From: Bryobacterales bacterium
GTDB lineage: Bacteria; Acidobacteriota; Terriglobia; Bryobacterales; Bryobacteraceae
DNA: 7,161 bases
NCBI GenBank assembly: GCA_003132905.1
Contig: PKZC01000347.1
Location: 1-7,161 of the forward strand
Reading direction: 5' to 3'
Part shown: positions 1 to 5,409 of the stretch, piece after piece
Numbering within the stretch: the first letter of the stretch is position 1
How the letters are laid out: each line of letters starts with the position of its first letter
Translations under genes and position numbers: made by a program
The notes under the pieces: generated by a model
What the model was told of the DNA's origin: nothing
Database searches by the model: none
What the model saw: the letters and a program-made list of their open reading frames with translations, nothing else

Positions 1-176
1 TTGTCGCCTTCCGTCACCTGGACGTCCACACGCACGTCCGATACACCGGTTTTAAAGGTAGGAGTAGCCTCTATCGAATCCTCAGCGGATGGCGGGGCGT
101 CCTTGGCGTTGATCTGTCCCGCATCCTGAGCCCGGAGAGGCGCTAGCATGAGAAGCGTCGAGATGAAGAACATCAT
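1..176 (-). CDS. 5' end of a probable secreted VWFA-related protein (partial)
   Basis: The minus strand is open from at least position 239 to the window edge. Starting at the ATG at 176-174 it gives a hydrophobic leader (MMFFISTLLMLAPLRA) followed by QDAG, which looks like a signal peptide with cleavage after LRA. A Pro/Ala/Asp-rich linker follows, then the segment FKTGVSDVRVDVQVTEGD at the edge. That last segment resembles the opening strand of the VWFA-related proteins abundant in Acidobacteria, which usually read F-x-x-x-V-x-x-V-x-V-x-V-x-V-x-D. The function is unknown beyond likely export. The start is uncertain: in-frame ATGs also lie at 173, 197 and 239, and the one at 149 would lose the signal peptide. 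The leader has no basic residue unless the start is further upstream (ATG at 239 adds one Lys). The gene is divergent from selB and overlaps its 5' end by about 29 bases, which is unusual and lowers confidence. Confidence 0.5.
   Translation of the reverse strand, partial: MMFFISTLLMLAPLRAQDAGQINAKDAPPSAEDSIEATPTFKTGVSDVRVDVQVTEGD
134..140 (+). promoter_or_regulatory. Ribosome binding site of selB
   Basis: GGAGAGG lies 7 bases before the ATG at 148, a good Shine-Dalgarno match and spacing. It favours the start at 148 over the in-frame ATG at 163, which has only a weak GAG just before it, although 163 would give the more usual SelB beginning (MKNIIIGTAGHIDHGKT). Confidence 0.55.
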
Positions 177-2028
177 TATCGGCACGGCCGGCCACATCGA
201 CCACGGCAAAACCGCCTTGGTGAGGGCACTCACGGGCATCGATACCGATCGGCTTAAGGAAGAAAAGCAGCGGGGCATATCAATTGACCTCGGCTTTGCG
301 CACTTGCAGCTTTCCCCAGACGTGCGCGTCGGTTTAGTAGACGTACCGGGCCACGAAAGGTTCATTAAAAACATGCTGGCGGGTGTCAGCGGCATAGATC
401 TTGTTCTCTTTGTTATAGCGTCGGACGAGTCCATAAAGCCACAAACCCGGGAACATTTTGATATCTGTATGTTGTTAGGGTTACGGAAGGGCATAGTGGT
501 CCTTACCAAAGCGGATCTGGCCAAAGGCGATCTTCTGGATTTGGCCCGGCTGGAGGCCGGAGAATTTGTCCGCGGTTCGTTCCTCGAACACGCGCCTATT
601 GTGGCCGTGAGCGCGACGGAGGGCGACGGTTTGGCCGAGCTGCGCGCCGAACTCGCGAAGATGGCGATGACGGTTCCCGAAAAGGACGCCTCGCAGTATT
701 TCCGCCTGCCGATTGACCGAGCCTTTGCGATGCGCGGATTCGGCACCGTGGTCACCGGCACGCTGGTCTCGGGCTCCGTTAGCGTCGATCAGGAGGTGGA
801 ACTGCATCCGGCGGGCAAGCGCGTGCGGGTTCGCGGCATTCAGGTATATGGGTCGGAAGTGGCGAAGGCTTTTGCCGGCCAACGGACCGCATTGAACATA
901 GCCGGCCTGGATTGTTCCGAATTTGCCCGAGGCATGGTGCTGGCTGAAGCTGGCCGGTTTCACGCTACCACCTATATCGACTGCGCGTTTGATTTGCTGC
1001 ACGCGGCGAAACCTCTGAAACATGGCGCTCCGGTGCATTTTCATGCGGGCTCGGCCGAAGTGACGGCGGAAATTCGGAGGCTCCAGGGCACCCAGCCCAT
1101 CGCGCCGGGGTCGCGGGAATATGTCCGGCTGATTTTGAGCGAACCCCTGCTTGTGCTGCCGGGAGACCGTTTCATCGTCCGCATGTTCTCCCCCGTGGTG
1201 ACCATCGGCGGCGGCGTGGTGCTGGACACTGCCGCGCCGCGCCGTGGTGCGAGTGCCGATCGAACGCATCGCCTGCGAATCCTCGAAATGGCGCCCCTTT
1301 CGGACCGCATTGCGCTGCTGGCCCGCGAATCGAGCTTCGGGATCGGGATGGGCGAACTGGTGGCTCGCACCGGCATGCTTGAATCCGAAATTCGAAAAGC
1401 GGCGGCAAGCCTCAGCGTCATCGAATCCCCGCAATTCTGGGTGCTCGATCCCGGCTGGCTCACCGGGAAGCTGGAAGCGTTGCACGAGCATTTGAAGCTG
1501 TTCCATCGGCAGAATCCCCTGCATGCGGGAGCCTCCAAAGAAGAGCTGCGCAGCAGGTTCCTGGCCGGCGCGCCCTCCTGGATATTGGATGCGCTGCTGG
1601 CCCGTTCTAACACATTGAAAGCCGACGCCCAAACGATTCGCCTTTCTTCTCATAGCGTTACGCTAAAGAATGAGGAAGAAGAGGCCACCGCGAAAATGGA
1701 AGATGCCTTCCTCTCGGGCGGTTTGGCTACCCCGGCCGTGGCTGAAGTGCTCGCAAAATCGGGCCTGGATCCTACTCGCGCCCGCACGCTGTTGCAGCTG
1801 TTACTGCGCGATAAACGGTTGGTTCGGGTGAGCACCGACCTGGTGTTCCATGCTTCCGCCCTGCGTTCGCTCCACAGTCTGCTGGCGCAGAAAAAGGGTG
1901 TGCGCTTCGCTGTACCGGAATTCAAGGACTGGACCGGCATTTCACGCAAGTATGCGATACCGCTGCTCGAATACCTGGATCGCGAACGCGTCACACGGCG
2001 TGACGGGGATTCAAGGGTAGTGTTGTAA
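148..2028 (+). CDS. selB: Selenocysteine-specific translation elongation factor SelB
   Basis: SelB is the cytoplasmic GTPase that delivers selenocysteyl-tRNA to the ribosome at UGA codons marked by a SECIS hairpin. The 626-residue product has the full SelB layout. The G domain (about 6-175) shows G1 GHIDHGKT (15-22), G2 RGISID (42-47), G3 DVPGHE (65-70), G4 TKAD (120-123) and G5 SA (155-156). The EF-Tu-like beta barrels include RGFGTVVTGT (196-205) and end in the SelB hallmark TIGGGVVLD (352-360). The rest (about 370-626) is the winged-helix region that binds the SECIS RNA. RGISIDLGFA distinguishes SelB from EF-Tu. The start at 148 is chosen for its ribosome binding site; ATG 163 is the alternative. 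No selA, selD or tRNA-Sec is visible in the window. Codons ATA and TTA cluster in the first 500 bases. Its identity is essentially certain; the exact start is not. Confidence 0.97.
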   Translation: MRSVEMKNIIIGTAGHIDHGKTALVRALTGIDTDRLKEEKQRGISIDLGFAHLQLSPDVRVGLVDVPGHERFIKNMLAGVSGIDLVLFVIASDESIKPQTREHFDICMLLGLRKGIVVLTKADLAKGDLLDLARLEAGEFVRGSFLEHAPIVAVSATEGDGLAELRAELAKMAMTVPEKDASQYFRLPIDRAFAMRGFGTVVTGTLVSGSVSVDQEVELHPAGKRVRVRGIQVYGSEVAKAFAGQRTALNIAGLDCSEFARGMVLAEAGRFHATTYIDCAFDLLHAAKPLKHGAPVHFHAGSAEVTAEIRRLQGTQPIAPGSREYVRLILSEPLLVLPGDRFIVRMFSPVVTIGGGVVLDTAAPRRGASADRTHRLRILEMAPLSDRIALLARESSFGIGMGELVARTGMLESEIRKAAASLSVIESPQFWVLDPGWLTGKLEALHEHLKLFHRQNPLHAGASKEELRSRFLAGAPSWILDALLARSNTLKADAQTIRLSSHSVTLKNEEEEATAKMEDAFLSGGLATPAVAEVLAKSGLDPTRARTLLQLLLRDKRLVRVSTDLVFHASALRSLHSLLAQKKGVRFAVPEFKDWTGISRKYAIPLLEYLDRERVTRRDGDSRVVL

Positions 2029-2041
2029 GTCAATCTTGCGC

Positions 2042-2071
2042 TTGACAGAAAGGCGAAGAAAAGGAGAAAAT
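2042..2071 (+). promoter_or_regulatory. Candidate sigma70-type promoter for the radical SAM gene
   Basis: A perfect TTGACA (2042-2047) is followed after 18 bases by GAAAAT (2066-2071), four of six matches to TATAAT. Transcription would begin near 2078, only about 10 bases before the ATG at 2088. It lies in the 59-base gap after selB. The weak -10 means the gene may instead be read through from selB. Confidence 0.4.
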
Positions 2072-2087
2072 TGCTTTCGGGCGCACG

Positions 2088-3155
2088 ATGTTGTTCGAAG
2101 ACGATTCTCCCTCGCAATTGATTGGCATCGCGCGCCTGGCCGCTTCGAGCGGGGTGCTGGAGGCGAAGCGGCAGGTAGAATACCTCGAGCTGGAAACACG
2201 GCGCTTCATCGGCCGCGGATCGGGCCGGATGCGCTCTATCTGGACCATCAATCCGTACCGTGGCTGCGAATACGGCTGCAAATATTGTTATGCCCGCTAC
2301 GCACACGAGTTTATGGAGCTGCGCGATCCGGAGTTGTTCGAACGCAAGATTTACGCCAAACAATTTCGATCGTTGGCGTTTCGGGCCGAGGTTCGTCGCC
2401 TGAAGCTTGGGGACACCGTCTGGATCGGGACTGCGACCGACCCTTACCAGCCGGCTGAACGCCGCTTCCAAATCACACGCCAGATCCTGGAAGTGTTCGC
2501 GGAGGAACGAGGTCTCGACTTCGGCATCACGACCAAATCCGATTTTGTGGCGCGCGACGCCGCGCTGATGGCTCAAATCGCCCGGAAAAACAAGATTCGG
2601 GTGCATTTCACGATCACGACTCTCGACGAGCGATTGGCGCGCCTGATTGAGCCGCGCGCGCCGCGTCCGGCCCTGCGTTTGGCGGCAGTCAAGAAACTGA
2701 CCGAAGCCGGCGTTCCGGTGAGTGTTCTGGCGCATCCGGTGATGCCGCTCATCAACGACAGCGAAGAGAGCCTGGACCAGGTCTGCGCGGCGGCGGCGCG
2801 CAACGGAGCATCGTCCTTCAGCGCGGCTCCCTTATTCCTGAAGCCCTGCGCGGCGCAGGTTTTCCTGCCATTTCTCGAAGAGCATTTTCCGCATCTCGTC
2901 CGGCGGTATCGCGAGCGTTTCGAAAAGGCCGCGTACCTGAAAGGACATTATCCAGAGATGATCGCCGAGCGCGTGGAGCGAATCCGATCGCGCCATAAGC
3001 TGGCTCGACGCCGCGAGCCCGAATGGCCAGAGCCGTTTGCCCCGGAGCCGTTTCCCAAAGACCAGTTGGATTTGTTCCCCGCCCTCACAAAAGGTCCAGC
3101 CGCAGCCGACTCCCGTCGCGATTCCACTTTACAACGCAAAGTGACTCGCTTATAA
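2088..3155 (+). CDS. Radical SAM protein of the SplB-like/Rv2578c group with a C-terminal clamp-binding-type motif
   Basis: The 355-residue product has the radical SAM iron-sulfur motif C60-x3-C64-x2-C67 within [16 protein letters not shown], which binds a 4Fe-4S cluster and splits S-adenosylmethionine. [18 protein letters not shown] (114-131) and the following ITTKS (147-151) are typical of the family that includes spore photoproduct lyase relatives and the Rv2578c/PA0069 groups. Their substrate is generally unknown; a role in nucleic acid repair or modification is a common guess. Near the C-terminus QLDLF (326-330) matches the bacterial sliding-clamp-binding consensus, in a Pro-rich tail that looks unstructured. 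The ATG at 2088 is the only good start before the conserved region; the purine-rich AAGGAG at 2061-2066 is 21 bases away, too far for a normal Shine-Dalgarno, so initiation may use a very short leader. The 59-base gap after selB holds a candidate promoter. The stop codon lies inside the -10 box of the next gene. The family is confident, the substrate is not. Confidence 0.9.
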   Translation: MLFEDDSPSQLIGIARLAASSGVLEAKRQVEYLELETRRFIGRGSGRMRSIWTINPYRGCEYGCKYCYARYAHEFMELRDPELFERKIYAKQFRSLAFRAEVRRLKLGDTVWIGTATDPYQPAERRFQITRQILEVFAEERGLDFGITTKSDFVARDAALMAQIARKNKIRVHFTITTLDERLARLIEPRAPRPALRLAAVKKLTEAGVPVSVLAHPVMPLINDSEESLDQVCAAAARNGASSFSAAPLFLKPCAAQVFLPFLEEHFPHLVRRYRERFEKAAYLKGHYPEMIAERVERIRSRHKLARRREPEWPEPFAPEPFPKDQLDLFPALTKGPAAADSRRDSTLQRKVTRL

Positions 3156-3156
3156 T
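3128..3156 (+). promoter_or_regulatory. Strong sigma70-type promoter giving a leaderless transcript
   Basis: TTTACA (3128-3133) and a perfect TATAAT (3151-3156) are separated by exactly 17 bases. The expected transcription start falls at 3163-3164, which is the A of the ATG at 3164, so the mRNA should have no 5' leader. No Shine-Dalgarno precedes the ATG, which agrees. The TAA stop of the radical SAM gene (3153-3155) lies within the -10 box. Confidence 0.8.
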
Positions 3157-3163
3157 CGCTCTT

Positions 3164-3778
3164 ATGGCTACCGTCCGGACCATTCGCGCCACTCGCGCTG
3201 AACCGGTTTCGTTGCACACCCACGCGATGGACAATCTGCGTCTGATTCGCGAGACCATGGAGCGCGCCGGTTCCTTCACCGCGGTTCCCGGATGGGGAGG
3301 CGTCGCGATTGGCGTGAGCGCGTTGGCTGCGGCCGTCGCCGCCAGCCGGCAACCGACGCTGGAACGCTGGCTGGTCACCTGGCTGCTTGAGGCGGCCTTC
3401 GCGATGGTGCTGGCAGTGCTCGCTATTAAGAGGAAAGCCAACGCCGCGAAGGGTCCGCTGCTTTCGGCACCCGCTCGGCGATTCGTTTTGAGTTTTGCGC
3501 CGCCGTTGTTCGTGGGAGGTTTGCTGACGGCGGTGCTATATCGGGCTGGTTTGCCCGCTGCTATTCCGGGTGCGTGGCTGCTGCTTTATGGCACCGGAGT
3601 GGTCACCGGCGGCGCGTTCTCGGTGCGCGTGGTTCCGGTAATGGGGCTGTGCTTCATGTTGCTGGGCGCGGTGGCATTGTTCTGCCCGTTCGCCTGGGGC
3701 ACGCCATTTCTGGCCGCGGGATTTGGCGGGCTGCACGTTGCGTTTGGAATCGTCATTGCCAGGAGGTACGGTGGCTAG
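3164..3778 (+). CDS. Polytopic membrane protein, uncharacterised, partner of the downstream winged-helix regulator
   Basis: The 204-residue product begins with a polar cytoplasmic-looking segment (1-40) holding [20 protein letters not shown], then carries about six hydrophobic segments: roughly 41-60, 69-88, 108-128, 134-152, 155-175 and 179-200. Only a few charged residues interrupt them ([17 protein letters not shown]), as expected of an inner-membrane protein. No catalytic motif is recognised. The [21 protein letters not shown] region resembles a protein commonly seen in acidobacterial genomes beside a small HTH regulator. The frame is open further upstream, but the start at 3164 is set by the promoter, which places transcription initiation on this ATG; the upstream extension would lie inside the radical SAM gene. 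Its 3' end overlaps the regulator by 8 bases, so the two are surely co-translated. It may sense or transmit a membrane signal to the regulator, but that is inference. Confidence 0.78.
   Translation: MATVRTIRATRAEPVSLHTHAMDNLRLIRETMERAGSFTAVPGWGGVAIGVSALAAAVAASRQPTLERWLVTWLLEAAFAMVLAVLAIKRKANAAKGPLLSAPARRFVLSFAPPLFVGGLLTAVLYRAGLPAAIPGAWLLLYGTGVVTGGAFSVRVVPVMGLCFMLLGAVALFCPFAWGTPFLAAGFGGLHVAFGIVIARRYGG
3761..3766 (+). promoter_or_regulatory. Ribosome binding site setting the GTG start of the regulator
   Basis: AGGAGG is a perfect anti-Shine-Dalgarno complement 4 bases before GTG 3771, inside the end of the membrane protein gene. It decides for this GTG over upstream in-frame starts. Confidence 0.75.
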
Positions 3779-4151
3779 ACAAAATACTGCTCGAAAAGAT
3801 ACGGACAAAACCACGGGCGTCCGCGCCGTGGCGGGAAAGGCTTTGGCGGGGAAAGCGCTGGCTGGGTTGGATCGCTTGATCTATGAGCCGATTCGCCTGC
3901 GCATTGTAAGCGCGCTGGCGGTGAATCCGTCACTCACCTTTAATGAATTGAAGAAGCTTCTAGAGACCACTGATGGAAACTTAAGCGTCCATGCCCGCAA
4001 GCTGGAAGATGCCGATTACATCGTGTGTAGCAAGTCGTTTGAAGGGCGCATGCCCAAGACGCAATATCGTTTGACTGAAACCGGTCGCCGGGCGCTCGAA
4101 AAATACTTAAATCACATGGAAGCGCTGATCCAGGCCATCCGGGAGCGGTAG
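3771..4151 (+). CDS. Winged-helix transcriptional regulator (HTH_34/MarR-like single domain)
   Basis: The 126-residue product has a basic, Ala/Lys-rich tail (1-32) and then one winged-helix DNA-binding domain (about 33-116). The pattern [20 protein letters not shown] (42-61), [18 protein letters not shown] (67-84) and [19 protein letters not shown] (88-106) matches the small HTH_34 type family: helix 2, the recognition helix with TDGNLSVH, then the wing built by the FEGR-P-T-YRLT hairpin. No ligand domain is present, so any signal must come from a partner, plausibly the membrane protein encoded just upstream. GTG 3771 is chosen because AGGAGG precedes it by 4 bases; the start overlaps the upstream stop by 8 bases, a sign of translational coupling and possible autoregulation of the pair from the shared promoter. 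The target genes are unknown. The tail contains a perfect two-copy AGKAL repeat. Confidence 0.87.
   Translation: MARQNTARKDTDKTTGVRAVAGKALAGKALAGLDRLIYEPIRLRIVSALAVNPSLTFNELKKLLETTDGNLSVHARKLEDADYIVCSKSFEGRMPKTQYRLTETGRRALEKYLNHMEALIQAIRER
3831..3860 (+). repeat. Two-copy 15-base tandem repeat encoding [10 protein letters not shown]
   Basis: Bases 3831-3845 and 3846-3860 match at 11 of 15 positions. All four differences are synonymous (GGA/GGG, AAG/AAA, GCT/GCG, TTG/CTG), so the peptide repeat at residues 21-30 of the regulator is exact. It forms part of the basic N-terminal tail in front of the winged helix. Confidence 0.6.
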
Positions 4152-4176
4152 ATCCCTTTTTTTGAGGCTATTCTTT

Positions 4177-4866
4177 ATGCCAAAAAGCACTTCGGATTGT
4201 TTACACGCTGCAATCATTATGGACGGAAACGGACGCTGGGCGTCGACGCGCGGATTGCCTCGGGTAGCCGGACATCGCGCCGGAGCCGAAGCGTTGCGAC
4301 GCGCCGTGGAAGCCGCGCCCGATCTCGGCATTGGCGTGCTGACGGTGTACGCGTTTTCGTCGGACAATTGGCGGCGTCCCCAGCCTGAAGTGGCGGCACT
4401 GATGAAAATGTTCCACACCTACCTGCGCCGCGAGCAGGCCAAGTGCGTGGATAAGGGCGTGCGCGTGTCTGTGATTGGCCGGCGGGATCGTTTGCCGCGT
4501 CTGCTGCTGCCAGTGATTGAGGAATGCGAGAGCGCCACCGCCGCGGGCGATAAGCTGCATTTGCGATTGGCAATCGACTATTCTTCTCGCGATGCAATTC
4601 TGGCCGCCGCTCGGGCGGTTGCAGGAGATCCCACCCGGGAAGCCCTCTCTGACGCCCTCGGCGCGCAAGACGTCGATCTGCTGATCCGTACCGGCGGCGA
4701 ACAACGGCTGAGCGATTTTCTGCTCTGGGAATGCGCCTACGCCGAGCTGGTCTTTACTCCGGTTATGTGGCCGGACTTCGCCGCTTCGGACCTGGCCACC
4801 GCTACCGCCGAGTTCCGCTCGCGCGAGCGCCGTTTCGGAGCGCTGCCGCGCGCGGCATTAGCTTAG
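4177..4866 (+). CDS. uppS: Short-form isoprenyl (cis-prenyl) diphosphate synthase, UppS family
   Basis: The enzyme condenses isopentenyl diphosphate onto an allylic diphosphate in cis, giving a polyprenyl diphosphate such as the undecaprenyl carrier of peptidoglycan synthesis; it acts at the inner face of the membrane. The 229-residue product shows [10 protein letters not shown] (13-22) with the catalytic Asp16, [12 protein letters not shown] (25-36), [14 protein letters not shown] (55-68) with the SxxNW motif, and [10 protein letters not shown] (171-180) with Arg171, Arg177 and Ser179 for the homoallylic substrate, followed by Glu190 for magnesium. It is about 25 residues shorter than E. coli UppS, and the usual SNFLLWQ is here SDFLLWE. 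This recalls a short paralogous subgroup, so the product chain length is uncertain. ATG 4177 is chosen because GAGG lies 9 bases before it; an in-frame TTG at 4162 is less likely. It follows the regulator by 25 bases, so read-through is possible, and its last 9 bases overlap the convergent DUF4276 gene. Confidence 0.93.
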   Translation: MPKSTSDCLHAAIIMDGNGRWASTRGLPRVAGHRAGAEALRRAVEAAPDLGIGVLTVYAFSSDNWRRPQPEVAALMKMFHTYLRREQAKCVDKGVRVSVIGRRDRLPRLLLPVIEECESATAAGDKLHLRLAIDYSSRDAILAAARAVAGDPTREALSDALGAQDVDLLIRTGGEQRLSDFLLWECAYAELVFTPVMWPDFAASDLATATAEFRSRERRFGALPRAALA

Positions 4867-5409
4867 TTTAGCCAGGATGAGGCTGAACATTCGGTCGCAA
4901 TTGGGAGCAGCCTTTCGAACCGTTGCCGGATCAATAAGCTCGAGGAGCTTCACGCCGTGATTGACCTTGTGATACTCGCCTCCACTCACTCTTTTCAACC
5001 TTTCCATCACATCGACCTTCGGAATCTCTTCCACCTTCGGGTTCCAGCCTAGAGCGCTCTCGTTAAACCGCCTTTTGTAAAGCGCCCTCAGCGCATCGAC
5101 ATCCGCAAGAAACCAAGCTTCCATGATCTGAACCATCCAAAAGACGGAGTCCGGATCGCAACCCCCCAGGCGCTTCTTGCGGATCTCGGCTTCATCGGTA
5201 TCCTCATAGTCGAGAATCAGCACGTTCCACGCGCTGGAATGAGTTTCAAGCGCGATGCGAAAAGCCTGCACCGGTCTTCCGTATGTCGCCACGGGTGGCG
5301 CAAAGCGCCAACCTCGCCTGCTTGCGCTATCTGCTATTTCCGAAAGGAAGCGCCTCATTCCCGGTCTCAGGCGATCATCTCCTTCGAAGTAGATCCGAAG
5401 TTCGTTCAC
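4858..5409 (-). CDS. DUF4276 family protein, putative TOPRIM-like partner of the upstream ATPase
   Basis: The 183-residue product resembles the DUF4276 family. Seen in order are a strand ending in an acidic turn, RIYFEGDD (5-12, Glu9); a second strand with LILDYED (64-70, Asp67 and Asp70); the family-type segment [12 protein letters not shown] (92-103); EEIPK (127-131); and [13 protein letters not shown] (148-160). The strand-Glu and strand-D-x-x-D arrangement is what a metal-binding TOPRIM-like fold would show, so nuclease activity is plausible but not demonstrated. Start: GTG at 5409-5407, overlapping the TGA of the ATPase gene as GTGA, gives the usual short N-terminus ([10 protein letters not shown]); an upstream TTG at 5442 is possible but adds a charged stretch unlike the family. 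No strong Shine-Dalgarno is present, so translation probably depends on reinitiation after the ATPase. It is the distal gene of a two-gene operon and converges on uppS, with 3' ends overlapping by 9 bases. Confidence 0.87.
   Translation of the reverse strand: MNELRIYFEGDDRLRPGMRRFLSEIADSASRRGWRFAPPVATYGRPVQAFRIALETHSSAWNVLILDYEDTDEAEIRKKRLGGCDPDSVFWMVQIMEAWFLADVDALRALYKRRFNESALGWNPKVEEIPKVDVMERLKRVSGGEYHKVNHGVKLLELIDPATVRKAAPNCDRMFSLILAKLS

Noticed and set aside
481..1653. Long minus-strand open frame (390 codons) opposite selB
   Set aside because: It is antisense to the highly conserved SelB sequence, its translation is rich in Arg, Gln, His and Gly without any recognisable motif, and long antisense frames are common in GC-rich coding DNA.
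2036..2458. Plus-strand frame of 140 codons starting before the radical SAM gene
   Set aside because: It lies in another frame over the cysteine motif region of the radical SAM protein and its product shows no domain.
1650..2735. Minus-strand open frame of 361 codons spanning the end of selB and most of the radical SAM gene
   Set aside because: It crosses two well-supported plus-strand genes, has low-complexity composition and no family resemblance.
3023..3163. N-terminal extension of the membrane protein
   Set aside because: It would overlap the radical SAM gene by over 130 bases, is Arg/Ser-rich and unlike the family, and the promoter at 3128-3156 would start transcription after it.
4141..4163. 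Possible intrinsic terminator after the regulator gene
   Set aside because: GGGA (4141-4144) can pair with TCCC (4153-4156) before a run of seven T, but a 4-base stem with an 8-base loop is too weak to call with confidence.
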